NCBI GenBank assembly: GCA_963751595.1
Contig: CAVVVC010000001.1
Coordinates: 372,001-436,000 of the forward strand
Length of the DNA: 64,000 bases
Reading direction: 5' to 3'
DNA from: JAHEGP01 sp963751595
Lineage (GTDB): Bacteria; Pseudomonadota; Gammaproteobacteria; Pseudomonadales; JAHEGP01
The notes beneath the pieces are model-generated. The model made no database searches. It was given only the letters and a program-made list of their open reading frames with translations, and was not told where the DNA came from. The translations under genes and the position numbers were made by a program. This document shows, in pieces, positions 8,963 through 18,215 of the stretch; within the stretch, counting starts at the first letter, position 1, and the number at the start of each line of letters is the position of its first letter.

Positions 8963-10234
8963 TCAATCGGCAACGTGGCCAGTGTGATAGGGAGACAAAT
9001 CCAGAATTTCGATATTGCTTATCGCGGTGGGCTGGCTCGACATCCACATCACGATTCGCCGCCCGTCGGTGAAGTAGGGGTCACCGGTGAGGTTACTGTC
9101 GGGCTGTTCGTAGCTGGAGGGGCGAATGCCCCCGACATAGCCAAACTTTTTTAACGCCTGGCTGTACGCCAGGTCTTCCAGCAGGAATTCCCGTGTTTCG
9201 TCCACATCGGGATCGATTTTATGGGTGGTGATTGTCTTGGTGGTGAAGCGAACCCCGATATCGCGGCTGATCTGGCCTATCCAAACCGGTAATCCATCGA
9301 GTCGCAGGGGAGTCAACCAGACCCGCAAATGGTTGCGCTCGTGAATGCTGGATCGCGCCCGCTGCAAGGCGGCGTCCTGGGGACGACCGAACACGTACAA
9401 CGCGCTGACCGGTGAGTAACGGTAGCGGCCGCCGGTCAGCGCCGAGATCGAGGTCTTGAGCAGCGATACCGCATGAATGGTCTCGGTTTCGTCCCATCCA
9501 GCGCGCATGAAACCGTAGTACATATCCTTGATGTCGCCGACAAAAACCAGGTTGAGCGGATCGCCCGTGTTCTCTCCACGCTTGTCGCGCACGCAGCACG
9601 GCAAGCGTTCCAGCGCGGCTACCAGCTGCTGCAGGTTGACATGCTCTAGCTGGTCTTCTGGATATAGCGTCTCGAGGTCGATGTCGTAGTGATCCAGCTT
9701 GAGCCCCGGCACCGGGATAAAGAAGCTCATCCTGTAGCCCGCGCCATCGCTGATAACGTCGAGGTTAAAGGACTTGGTTCCCTCGTCGACCCGGGTGAAA
9801 ATGTAACCCGACTGAATACTGTTGGGCGCTACCCAAACGCGCAGGGTGCTGCCATCAAAGGCATCATTGTATCGCTCGATCGCGCCGCCAGAATGCGCAC
9901 GCCGGGCAGATTCCCGGGGCGCAAAGTAATGAGAGTCGACTCCCATCGGCGCAAGAAAATGGGCTTTGTCACTGCGGTTCTCCAACTGCACCCATACCGG
10001 TTGAACGTTATTGCGGTAAAGGTCTGCGCCGAATATTTCCCGGGTCTCGTCGCGGCTGGGAACAGCAGTGGTAATTTCCAGGGCCTTGAACGACATCACG
10101 TGTTGCCGTTCATTGGGCGCTGGCACCTGGCCGCCGTCGAACAGTTGCCGAGCGCTATCGGGCGCCGCTACGCTGATGCAGGGTAACAGCAAGGCCAGGA
10201 GTAGCGCTCGAAAGCCCCGGTGCAGGCTATTCAT
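8963..10234 (-). CDS. Exported LssY_C-domain-like protein (paralogue A)
   Basis: 423 residues with a signal peptide (~1-23). The N-terminal half has a SRDETREIFGADLYRNNVQPVW segment (shown only by its ends here) resembling a beta-sandwich; the C-terminal half (from ~210) carries LPCC, DPLNLVFVGD, AGWDET, RYSPVSALYVFGR and VWIGQISRD. These match the LssY_C-type domain found in PAP2/DedA-like membrane proteins and as free exported proteins. The biochemical role is unknown. The ATG overlaps the stop of the upstream paralogue by 8 bp, suggesting translational coupling. Length is similar to the paralogue, and both share the SxFFVPxPG and LPCC blocks. Confidence 0.75.
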   Translation of the reverse strand: MNSLHRGFRALLLALLLPCISVAAPDSARQLFDGGQVPAPNERQHVMSFKALEITTAVPSRDETREIFGADLYRNNVQPVWVQLENRSDKAHFLAPMGVDSHYFAPRESARRAHSGGAIERYNDAFDGSTLRVWVAPNSIQSGYIFTRVDEGTKSFNLDVISDGAGYRMSFFIPVPGLKLDHYDIDLETLYPEDQLEHVNLQQLVAALERLPCCVRDKRGENTGDPLNLVFVGDIKDMYYGFMRAGWDETETIHAVSLLKTSISALTGGRYRYSPVSALYVFGRPQDAALQRARSSIHERNHLRVWLTPLRLDGLPVWIGQISRDIGVRFTTKTITTHKIDPDVDETREFLLEDLAYSQALKKFGYVGGIRPSSYEQPDSNLTGDPYFTDGRRIVMWMSSQPTAISNIEILDLSPYHTGHVAD

Positions 10235-11543
10235 GGAAGATGCCCGTTGTCGGAGTCAAGGCCTCGAAGCCGTAGATAATCCTCGTCTTATCCAAAGCGA
10301 CGGGTTGCTCCGACAGGTAGAGGACATAGCGTTTTCCCTGGGTAAAATAGCTGGCACCAAGATAGGTTTCATGGGGGTTGTCCTCGGTGCTCGCGCCGAC
10401 ACCGGATACCAGGCCGAACTGTCGCAGTGACTGGTTGTACCAGAAATTCTGGAGCACGAATCGAGGTGCCTGGTCGATATCGGCGGCCACGCTTTCGCGT
10501 GCGAACCTGCGCCTGAAATCGAGATCGAGCTGACCACTCGCCATCAATTTTTGCAGCAGCTGTTCTTCCATGACGCCGTAATAGGCGATACCTGCCCATA
10601 CAGGCTCACCATTGACCTCCCAGGGGGCCAGCCATAGCGCCACCGCGATAATCTGTTCATCGACGCCATCCTGGCGAATCTGGTAAAAAATAGCGTCCGC
10701 AGCGCGATCAAAAAGCTCCAGATTCAGTATTCGCTGCACGACTGGGGATTGGGCGTCTGCCTCGATCCAGTCACCACGCATGAGAGCGCTGCGCACTGCC
10801 AGGGGGCTGCCGACCAGCACTAGGTTGAGCGGTAAGCCCTCTGCAATTCCTGTGAGATTGTTTATGGAGCAGCACGGCAACTCGTTTTCCAATGCTGTCT
10901 GCAATTCGGACTCATCCAGTTGCATGATCTCGGTATCCGCGTACAGCTTATCGAAGTCGACTCGCTGGTGAACTGCGGTATATCCTGGCATTCGCACAAA
11001 AAAAGTGAAATGAGAGGCGGTCGTCCCTTTGAATATATCCAGGTTGAAAGCCTTGGTGCCAGGATTGAGGTTGGTAAAAACCAGGCCGGAGCGGGTTTCT
11101 CCAGGGCCGATATGGCGTCGCATGCCGTTGCTGTGGAACCATGCTTCCATAGCCGCATAGGCTCCCTTACTGAGGCCCCCTCGGTTCATGTAAGCCACTT
11201 CGATGGGAGAGAAGTAGTTCGGGTCGATACTGCGAAAGGTCGCACGGACCCTGCTGTTACCCGTGTTTTCGATCTTCAGCCATATGGGCTGGATACCTTG
11301 CTGGTAAAGGTCGAGCCCTGTCAGGGACAGTGTTTCGGCCGCATCGGGAACGGCTACGGACACCCTCAACTCACCCTGCTGCTGGCTGATGGTTCGTTGC
11401 AGGAAGCTAGCGCTGTCGAGGCTTTGTTGCTGATAGGGCTTGCCCGCACAGGCGACCAACACCAGCGCGACAAGCGCAGCACTGACCAGCCTGGCACAGC
11501 TACCTGAATAGCGATACCAATCGAAGAGGCAGCAGGATGGCAT
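10227..11543 (-). CDS. LssY_C-domain-like lipoprotein (paralogue B)
   Basis: 438 residues. The N-terminus has a hydrophobic stretch ending in the lipobox LVAC (~32), so it is predicted to be a lipoprotein. Shared blocks with the gene downstream are LTGLDLYQQGIQPIWL, PNYFSP, GLVFTNLNPGTKAFNLD, LPCC, LPLNLVLVG, RGDWIEAD and PVWAGI. This defines a duplicated two-domain architecture (N-terminal beta-rich domain plus LssY_C). It lies 19 bases after the PLD-like gene and overlaps the next gene by 8 bp, so the three genes form one minus-strand operon. Function is not known; linkage to a phospholipase D-type enzyme suggests a cell-envelope lipid role (inference). Confidence 0.75.
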   Translation of the reverse strand: MPSCCLFDWYRYSGSCARLVSAALVALVLVACAGKPYQQQSLDSASFLQRTISQQQGELRVSVAVPDAAETLSLTGLDLYQQGIQPIWLKIENTGNSRVRATFRSIDPNYFSPIEVAYMNRGGLSKGAYAAMEAWFHSNGMRRHIGPGETRSGLVFTNLNPGTKAFNLDIFKGTTASHFTFFVRMPGYTAVHQRVDFDKLYADTEIMQLDESELQTALENELPCCSINNLTGIAEGLPLNLVLVGSPLAVRSALMRGDWIEADAQSPVVQRILNLELFDRAADAIFYQIRQDGVDEQIIAVALWLAPWEVNGEPVWAGIAYYGVMEEQLLQKLMASGQLDLDFRRRFARESVAADIDQAPRFVLQNFWYNQSLRQFGLVSGVGASTEDNPHETYLGASYFTQGKRYVLYLSEQPVALDKTRIIYGFEALTPTTGIFHE

Positions 11544-12162
11544 TATCGTGTGCTGTGCAATTTCAATATTGTTCCTTGGGTCCCAGCTTCATCAGTGTAT
11601 TCATCACCCGTTGCATGCCATTGCGTGCGGGTTGGGTGGTCACGGTCTCAACGCTGTTTTGCCAGTAAATGTCACCGTCCTCGTCCAGCCTGACCTGCCA
11701 TGCGTTGTCAGCGGACATATCGCGCTCGATGATTGCCCTAAGGTCCTCCGCCAGTGCCGGTGAGTCGACAAATGCACCCATCTCGGTGTTGATTCGGGCG
11801 GAACGCGGGTCCAGATTCATCGAACCGATAAACACATAGCGCCGATCCACCACCGCTGATTTACTGTGCAGCCCCGTAAACCCCGCTGTAACAGGGGGAA
11901 CATCGACAATCGAACGCTGGATGGCCGGGTCGGAGCGGAATTCGTACATATCGACGCCGGCCCTGATGAAATCGTCACGCCACGGCTCATAATGACTGTT
12001 TACGGCCGGCACATCATGTGAGGCGAGGGAGTTGGTCAGTATGCGCATATCGACATGGCGGTCGCCGAGTTTGCGCATGAAGTCAATGGCGGTCTGCGAG
12101 GGAATCACGTAGGCGTTCATGATCAGCAATTCAGTTTGGGCCATGCCGAAAAACTCAACAAC

Positions 12163-12180
12163 CACCAGCTAAAGCTGGTG
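12163..12180. repeat. Right-end hairpin of the IS200-type element
   Basis: Perfect 7-bp stem CACCAGC/GCTGGTG around a TAAA loop, located just inside the transposase-distal end. Such imperfect palindromes are the TnpA recognition hairpins of IS200/IS605 elements. Confidence 0.75.
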
Positions 12181-12210
12181 GGTTCGAATAACGGACTGAA
12201 AGTCCGGATA

Positions 12211-12230
12211 CGCGTCGCCTTAACGACGCG
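12211..12230. repeat. Hairpin directly after the tnpA stop
   Basis: CGCGTCG and CGACGCG pair around CCTTAA. It lies 3 bases beyond the transposase stop codon. A second small hairpin, GGACT-GAA-AGTCC, is at 12193-12205. They may limit transcription out of the element. Confidence 0.5.
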
Positions 12231-12232
12231 TC

Positions 12233-12663
12233 TTAATCAGGCTCCATCTTGAAATTGTCGTCTGGATTGGGCTCAAAGTGATGCTCAAGATAATTCTGAA
12301 TCATCTCTTCTGTCATCTGGCCTACCGTGGCACAAAAATAGCCTCTGGCCCAGAAGTGCCGCCCCCAGTAACGCTTCTTCACGTGGGGAAACTCCTCAAA
12401 CAGCATGCTCGATGTTCTGCCCTTTACCCTTCGCATCACTTGACTCGGTGCCAGCGTCGGCGGACAACTCACCAGAATGTGCACGTGATCTTTGCTGACC
12501 ACTCCCTTGATAATCTGAATCTCAAATGCTTCACAGGTCTCCCTCACCAAATCTCGAACGCGCTCTGCCAGCGCCCCGGTGAGAACCTTGTAGCGATACT
12601 TCGTTACCCAGACAAAATGGTATTCAATTTGGTAGACCGTATGGCTGCCACACCATAATCCAT
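12233..12663 (-). pseudogene. tnpA: IS200-type Y1 transposase TnpA, apparent frameshift at codon 4
   Basis: From ~12654 down to 12233 the frame encodes a complete HUH/Y1 transposase: GSHTVYQIEYHFVWVTKYRYK, SKDHVHILVSCPP with the HVH metal motif, WGRHFWARGYFC, and QNYLEHHFEP with the catalytic Tyr region. Close relatives begin M-D-Y-R-x-G-S-H. Here ATG-GAT-TAT at 12663-12655 is present but in a different frame; one base seems missing just after it, where a CGG codon would be expected. No ATG, GTG or TTG with a ribosome site restores the full N-terminus in frame. The element is therefore probably unable to move by its own transposase, unless a non-standard start is used. Confidence 0.75.
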
Positions 12664-13058
12664 GCCTCTAATCCCTCAGTTTGCGAGGAGTATCGCAGCT
12701 AAAGCTGACCGGCTAAAGCCGGTGGTTTAAACCTTGTGATGGAAAATTAAACATGCTGGACATCACATTCTGGCCGATCTGGTCGTCGCCTGCTTCATCA
12801 TAGATTAGCTTGCTGGTGCCCACCCGCAGGTCTGCAGCAAGGTTGTTCAACTCGTCGGTCCAGTCAATGGGTTTGCGCGGGAAGGATTCCAATTGGGGGG
12901 CGTTCGCAGCATTGTCCAAAAGGTTTTGCCATTGTTGTTGCGCTATCTCCTTGTCCGGCTGGGTACTCAGGTTCAAAGAAGACTCCACCCACTCGCTATT
13001 CCAGAACATGTCGAACATCCTGTTAGCCTGCGCCGCAATGTGGCCGATGCCCAGCAAG

Positions 13059-13086
13059 TCGGTGTCATGGAATCGGTGTCATGGAA
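13059..13086. repeat. 14-bp tandem duplication that frameshifts the PLD-like gene
   Basis: TCGGTGTCATGGAA occurs at 13059-13072 and again at 13073-13086. Fourteen is not a multiple of three, so the duplication shifts the frame. Deleting one unit restores the conserved FHDTDLLGIGHIA sequence exactly. Confidence 0.92.
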
Positions 13087-13998
13087 ATTGTAAGTGTCAC
13101 TGAGGCCAAAGTAATGGTCACCTATATTGCGCCCCCCGATGATCGCCGCCCGGCCATCGACAATCATCAGCTTGTCATGCATGCGGCTGTTGAGGCGCTC
13201 CATTTCTGCAATCATTTCTCCCGCGCGCTCAACCAGGTGGGTGCGATTTTCCCAGGGATTGAACATGCGGAACTCAATGTTGGGTTGTGCTTCCAGGTTG
13301 GCAATAAACTGGTCATGTCCCTGCAGGATCAGGTCATCGACCGGCAGGCGCACTTTTACGCCACGCTGGGCGGCTCGAACGGCGCGCTCCAGCATCAGCT
13401 TGCCGCTGACATCCGGGTACCAAAGGTAGGTTTGGATATCCAGCGAGGTGGTAGCGGAATCAATCAGCGCCAGGCGCCAGTAAAGCCCGTCGAAGCTGCT
13501 GTCCAGAATGTGAAAGCCGGAGTATTCCTCGCCATATTCGGCTTGTATCGCCGCTGCCAGTTCCGCCAACAGGCCCGCACGGGCAGGCGGTTGTGCATAG
13601 CTTGGCGGTGCGATCACCGCTTCACGGTCAAGGTTTCTTGAGGCGCAGCCACTGATGACAATTAGCATCAGCAATAAAAATAGAACCCCCAGTTTTTTCG
13701 GCAGGCCGTCGCGCTCGCGGAACCCTGATATTGTGTTCACATGCGCTCCCTATTCCGCACCTGGTCAAAGTATATGAGAGATTGTTGAAATTGTAATGCC
13801 GCGAAAACAAGCTTGTCTACTTGCGGCCGGGCAGCCCGCCCATTGTTCCCGGGGAGCAGGACCGGCGGCGTGTTAATGTCCTGACAGCACAGAGGGTCTT
13901 GCAGCCGCTGGCTGGCAGCGACTAGACGGGACAGGCCCTGGCCGGGGCCCTGCGGTAATGATGGGTGCAGCCCGATTTTTTAGGGGTCTGGCGGTCGT

Positions 13999-14835
13999 TT
14001 ATAAATGCCTATCCAGCCAGTCACGCAGTTCCCCGAAAAGCTCCTCGCGCTCGGGCTCATTGAATATTTCATGGTGCAGGCCCGGGTAGATGCGCAGGGT
14101 CTTGTCGGTGGAACTGGCCTGCTGGTGCAACAGGCGCGACCCCTCGGCGGGTGTCATGGTATCTGCCTCGCCATGCATAATAAGGATCGGCAAGGTAATC
14201 TCCGCTGCTCTGGCCTGAACGGTCTCCATCGCGGCAAATAGTTCGGTCACACCCCGGGCGCTGATCTTACCGCTGTAATTCAGGGGGTCGTCGATGTAGT
14301 CGGCAACCACCTCCGGGTCGCGGCTGACGCCGTTGGCGTCGAGTTGCATAACACCGATATTGGGCGCCACCCTGGCCAGCAGGCGCACCAGCACCACCTG
14401 GAGCCAGGGCGGCTTGCCACCCGGAGCCTGGATTGCCGGTCCGGAAAACACGGCTCCACGAAAGTCCTGCTGGTGATCCAACAAAAAGCTGGCGCTGATC
14501 AGGCCGCCCATGCTGTGGCCGAGCAGGAAGATGGGCTTGCCTGGCTGCTCTTGCTTGAGCAGATCCAGGAACTGCTCGAGCGTATCGAGGAAGTCGTCAA
14601 AGGCATCGATGTGGCCCGGACGGCCCTCGGATTTACCGTGTCCGGGCAAATCGAGGGTGCAAAGTGCGTAACCTGCTTCGTTCAGAAAGTCGGCCATGGG
14701 TTGATAGCGACTGCTGTGCTCGGCCAGCCCATGGACTACCAGCAGCCAGGCTTTTTCCCCGGCGTCCGGTGCCCAGCGCTGCTGGTAGATTTGCAGGCCG
14801 GATCGATTGGTGAAGTATCCCTTGTCCAGCGGCAT
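13999..14835 (-). CDS. Monoacylglycerol lipase / lysophospholipase-type alpha/beta hydrolase
   Basis: 278 residues, a standard length for Hydrolase_4 family monoacylglycerol lipases. Visible features are VVHGLAEHSSRY, DLPGHGKSEG, the nucleophile elbow GHSMGG (Ser ~116), HGEADTMTP with the acid Asp, and LHHEIFNEP with the catalytic His. It would release free fatty acid and glycerol from monoacylglycerol. No signal peptide is present, so it is cytoplasmic. It is the last gene of a minus-strand operon, starting 9 bases after the gpsA stop, which ties it to glycerolipid turnover. Confidence 0.88.
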   Translation of the reverse strand: MPLDKGYFTNRSGLQIYQQRWAPDAGEKAWLLVVHGLAEHSSRYQPMADFLNEAGYALCTLDLPGHGKSEGRPGHIDAFDDFLDTLEQFLDLLKQEQPGKPIFLLGHSMGGLISASFLLDHQQDFRGAVFSGPAIQAPGGKPPWLQVVLVRLLARVAPNIGVMQLDANGVSRDPEVVADYIDDPLNYSGKISARGVTELFAAMETVQARAAEITLPILIMHGEADTMTPAEGSRLLHQQASSTDKTLRIYPGLHHEIFNEPEREELFGELRDWLDRHL

Positions 14836-14844
14836 GTCAGCTCC

Positions 14845-15852
14845 TTAACCGGGTTCCGATTCGGCGCCAGCGCTGACCCGCAGCAAACCACGGAACGCAC
14901 TGCTGGCGGACTGCTCGCCGGTGATGACACGGTAGACGTCACGGGCGATTGGCATTTCGACGTCATATTCCTGGGCCAGCGCCATTACCGTCGGTGCGCT
15001 TTTGACACCCTCGGCCACCATGACCATGTCGGCGATGATCTCATCCATCTTTCGGCCCCTGCCGAGCTCGACGCCGACATGCCGATTGCGGCTCTGGGGA
15101 CTGATGCAGGTGGCGATCATATCGCCCATGCCCGCGAGACCGGCGAAGGTTTCTGCCTGTCCGCCCATGGCGACACCCAGCCGGGTGGCTTCTGCGAGGC
15201 CTCGGGTTATGAGTGCCGAGCGCGTATTGTCGCCGGCGCCCTGGCCATCGCCCATGCCCACGGCAATGGCGACGATATTCTTCAGCACGCCGCCGAGTTC
15301 ACAGCCGATCACATCGTTGTTGGTATAAACCCGGAACAGGCCGCTACGAAAATCCGTCTGTAACTCGCGCATGATGATCTCGTCTTCCATGGCCAGCACG
15401 CCGGCGGCTGCCTGGCCGGCCATGATTTCCCGGGCGAGATTAGGGCCGGTCAGCACACCGACGGGGTGACCCGGTAACACCTCCTTGATGATCTCGGTCA
15501 TGCGCATGCGGGTATCCAGTTCCAGGCCCTTGGTAAGGCTGATCACGGGAACCCAGGGCCTGAGGTGCGGTTTGACCTGTTCCAGCACGCTGCGAAACCC
15601 CTGTGAGGGAATGCCCATGATCAGCAGGTCGACATTGGTGACGGCCTCCTCGATATCAGCGGTGGCGCCGAGCTTTTCACACAGCCTGGCGCCCGGCAGA
15701 TACTTTTCGTTAGTGTGCCGCTCATTGACCTCATTAACAGTGGACTGATCCCTGGCCCATAGTTTGGTCGGAGCGTTTCGTGCGACTAACGATGCAACTG
15801 TTGTGCCCCAGGAGCCGCCCCCCAGTAGTCCAACCCTGATTCTCGATCTCAT
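14845..15852 (-). CDS. gpsA: Glycerol-3-phosphate dehydrogenase [NAD(P)+]
   Basis: 335 residues, the usual GpsA length. The N-terminal nucleotide site reads GLLGGGSWGTT; typical blocks LWARD, YLPG, IPSQGFR, SLTKGLE, GPNLAREI, GVLKNIVAIA with the active-site Lys, and RSALITRGLAE are all seen. The enzyme reduces dihydroxyacetone phosphate to sn-glycerol-3-phosphate, the backbone of phospholipids. The start codon overlaps the plsB stop by 4 bp (ATGA type), so it supplies substrate for the acyltransferase encoded in the same operon. The first glycine of the usual GxGxxG is conserved with a GGGSWG variant, typical for GpsA. Confidence 0.95.
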   Translation of the reverse strand: MRSRIRVGLLGGGSWGTTVASLVARNAPTKLWARDQSTVNEVNERHTNEKYLPGARLCEKLGATADIEEAVTNVDLLIMGIPSQGFRSVLEQVKPHLRPWVPVISLTKGLELDTRMRMTEIIKEVLPGHPVGVLTGPNLAREIMAGQAAAGVLAMEDEIIMRELQTDFRSGLFRVYTNNDVIGCELGGVLKNIVAIAVGMGDGQGAGDNTRSALITRGLAEATRLGVAMGGQAETFAGLAGMGDMIATCISPQSRNRHVGVELGRGRKMDEIIADMVMVAEGVKSAPTVMALAQEYDVEMPIARDVYRVITGEQSASSAFRGLLRVSAGAESEPG

Positions 15853-18215
15853 AATTTGATGGCCTCTCGCCCGGGTTCGTCGACTTCCAACTGGGTCGCT
15901 CTTTGTGCAGTAGCGATTCCCTTGATCCGTGCCAGCCGCAGCGCCAGCTCCCGCATTTGGCGAGCCGCCGCCTTGCGTTCTTCCGCAATATCATCGCCGC
16001 CGGCGTCGGTGAGGCCACGGTGCTTGAAGACCCGATAACCGTTCTGAAACAGTAATTTTCCGATCGAGGCTTCACTGCTGATCCGGCGCTGCAACCAGGC
16101 CTGGCGACCGTACTTGAGTGCCTGGTTGATACAGTCTTTCTCCTCCAGAGCCTGGCCAGGTTCCAGCCTTGCCAGCAGGTCGGCGACAATCCGGTAGGCT
16201 TCGGTGTAAATCAGCAGGGCGTTGTGGGCAACCAGGGGTGTCAGGGCTTCAAGCAGTTCAACGAAAGCGGTGGGGCCCGCACCGAGGAGAGATTCCCACC
16301 CGGCGACACTGCGATCCAGCTCGGCCTCGATCTCTCGATGAAAAACCTCGCTGGGGGCGTAGAAAAACTCGAACTTGAACAGGTCCCGCAGGCGATCGAC
16401 CTCCGCCCGGAATTGGGCCACGGGATCGTCCCCGGGACTTTCGTTGACCTTGACCACCGCCAGCTCGATGATGGCCTTGTTGACAAAAAAGTGAATGACG
16501 GTGTTGCGGTAATAACTGGCCAGTGGCTGTTGATCCGGGGCGATGCCAAAGACCACATCCGGCCCCTCGTCATAGCGGGTGATAAAACCCTCGCCGATCA
16601 TGATATCGAGCAGTCCGCGCATATGGTCGGCGTGGGAGGGATCGAAATCGTCGGAGATGCGGATGTTCCGCTGCCGTGCCCACTGCAACAGGGCCCTGAC
16701 TTCTACCGCCAGCTCTGCCTCGGTGAGGGCCTGGGGGGAAGCGCCGAGCAAACCCATGGTGACCAGTGATGGCAGGGTGATTGGGGTAACGCGATTGGCC
16801 TCAACCGCGACCTTGAACGCGATCTTCGACAGCGCCAGGCGATCGTCAGGGGCGGGCGCCTGCTGCAGAATCACCGGCTCGCCGATGTCGACATACACTC
16901 TGCCCATGGGTCGGCGGAGGCTGCGAATGTAGCCGATAAACCACTTCAGCGACTCCGGCTGTTTGATTTTTCCGGTCTGTTCGCTGGCGTACTCCTCGGC
17001 GTCTCGCAATACGTCGTAACTGATCGACACGGGAATGATATGAATGTTTTCGTTGCCGGTGGCATAACAGGCTTCGAGCACGTACTTTAGCAGGCCGTAG
17101 CGGGGTGGCATCAGCTTGCCGATGCGCGAGCGGGTACCCTCGAAGGCCCAGTGCAGGGGGAAGCGCTTCTCCATCAGGTAGCCGATGTAGTGTTTCAGGG
17201 TAAGCTTGTAGAGCTCGTTATCCTGAAAACTGCGGCGGATAAAAATGCCGCCGGACCTGCGCAGTAAAAACCCCAGGCCCGCAAAGCTCATATTGGCGCC
17301 GCCAAATATGTGCGGCATGGGGAAATCCTTGTCGTACAGCAGTTTCGGCACCACCATGCCGTCGAGGTAGGTCTTGTGGGTCCAGAGCAGCATCGATGGG
17401 TAGTTACGCACCCATTCACGCATTCTCTCGACGTCGGCGTCATCGTAAACAAACTGGTTTTCGTAGCCCTGTCCCAAAACAAAGCTGTTGAAACGGGCGT
17501 TGAGGTCAAGGTAGAAGCGCCGGGGTACCGAGATCATTTCCTTCATGTAGGCGCGAGCCTCTTCCCAGACTTCGGCAACCGGTTTCTGCTGCTGGGCGGC
17601 AAGCCCGGCAAGCGCAGATTTGTAGTCCGGATCGGCGCTGATACTCTCGGCCACGAACCGGGGCACCTTGTAGCGGCCACCCTGCAAACGGCGTTCGGCG
17701 ATTTCAAGTGCCAGCCCGGCCTGGCGGCTGACGTAGGCGGCAAACTCACCGCTATCGCCGGGCTCGTGGTTGAACTGGTGTCGATAGCGGTTTTTGAGTT
17801 CGCCGATGCTCGCTGACTCCGCCGCGATACAACGCACTCTTTGCGGGTGCTGCTGGAGAATACGCTGGCCCTGCCTGGCATTGGGACGGCGCGGGTCTCC
17901 CAGCAGCAGATCGCGTACCCGGGGCCCGGAGTCGAGGAACTCGGCCGACGGCAGCCACGCGACCCGCAGCGGAGTGACCCGGGTTTTGTCTTCAGCATCC
18001 AGCCTGGCCTCAAGAAGCCGAATGTCAGCCTGGGCTTTCTCACGCAGGGGAAGGGTGACGACCTGCTTGAAACCGGCCTTGTCTGTACTGTGGTGTTGGA
18101 CCCAATCGCGCAGCAGGCGCTCCTCCAGGGAATTGCGCGCATCGAGGATAAATAGAACCGGCGAACCCGTGGGTTGCGGCCATGGGTTATCCGCGAAGGT
18201 TACCGGGCCCGTCAA
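15849..18215 (-). CDS. plsB: Glycerol-3-phosphate 1-O-acyltransferase
   Basis: 788 residues, close to the ~800 of E. coli PlsB. The acyltransferase motifs are in order: WTHKTYLDG (HxxxxD, ~278-283), GGANMSFAG with FIRRSF, FEGTRSRIGK, and IPVSISYD. The enzyme transfers an acyl group from acyl-ACP or acyl-CoA to position 1 of glycerol-3-phosphate at the inner membrane. The gene overlaps both neighbours by 4 bp: the HAD-PlsC fusion upstream and gpsA downstream. The N-terminal ~200 residues and C-terminal ~300 residues without motifs correspond to the poorly conserved flanks typical of PlsB. Confidence 0.93.
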   Translation of the reverse strand: MTGPVTFADNPWPQPTGSPVLFILDARNSLEERLLRDWVQHHSTDKAGFKQVVTLPLREKAQADIRLLEARLDAEDKTRVTPLRVAWLPSAEFLDSGPRVRDLLLGDPRRPNARQGQRILQQHPQRVRCIAAESASIGELKNRYRHQFNHEPGDSGEFAAYVSRQAGLALEIAERRLQGGRYKVPRFVAESISADPDYKSALAGLAAQQQKPVAEVWEEARAYMKEMISVPRRFYLDLNARFNSFVLGQGYENQFVYDDADVERMREWVRNYPSMLLWTHKTYLDGMVVPKLLYDKDFPMPHIFGGANMSFAGLGFLLRRSGGIFIRRSFQDNELYKLTLKHYIGYLMEKRFPLHWAFEGTRSRIGKLMPPRYGLLKYVLEACYATGNENIHIIPVSISYDVLRDAEEYASEQTGKIKQPESLKWFIGYIRSLRRPMGRVYVDIGEPVILQQAPAPDDRLALSKIAFKVAVEANRVTPITLPSLVTMGLLGASPQALTEAELAVEVRALLQWARQRNIRISDDFDPSHADHMRGLLDIMIGEGFITRYDEGPDVVFGIAPDQQPLASYYRNTVIHFFVNKAIIELAVVKVNESPGDDPVAQFRAEVDRLRDLFKFEFFYAPSEVFHREIEAELDRSVAGWESLLGAGPTAFVELLEALTPLVAHNALLIYTEAYRIVADLLARLEPGQALEEKDCINQALKYGRQAWLQRRISSEASIGKLLFQNGYRVFKHRGLTDAGGDDIAEERKAAARQMRELALRLARIKGIATAQRATQLEVDEPGREAIKL

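Larger units (their letters stand above)
12154..12742 (-). mobile_element. IS200/IS605-family element inside the PLD-like gene
   Basis: The element carries a Y1 transposase gene and subterminal hairpins. On the transposase-downstream side is CACCAGCTAAAGCTGGTG (12163-12180). On the upstream side are CAGCTAAAGCTG (12696-12707) and CCGGCTAAAGCCGG (12709-12722). All three share the TAAA loop. No terminal inverted repeats or target duplication are seen, as expected for this family. Boundaries are estimated from restoring the PLD reading frame (AATTTT on one side, TTTTTC on the other) and may be off by several bases. Confidence 0.85.
11563..13740 (-). pseudogene. Phospholipase D/cardiolipin synthase-like lipoprotein, disrupted by a 14-bp duplication and an IS200-type insertion
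   Basis: The gene starts at GTG 13740 (GGGAG upstream) with a lipoprotein signal (VISGCAS). The first HKD motif, HDKLMIVD with IIGGRNIGDHYFG, is in the N-terminal part. The frame breaks at 13059-13086, where the 14-bp unit TCGGTGTCATGGAA is repeated in tandem; removing one copy joins FHDTD directly to LLGIGHIAAQANRMFD. The gene is interrupted again after SSMFNF by an insertion element and resumes as FFGMAQTELLIMNAYVIP. The second HKD motif, HSKSAVVD with FIGSMNLDPRSARINTE, follows. Intact relatives (ClsC/YmdC type) transfer phosphatidyl groups to make cardiolipin. With two lesions this copy should be inactive, and the insertion may reduce expression of the two LssY_C genes downstream. Confidence 0.88.
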
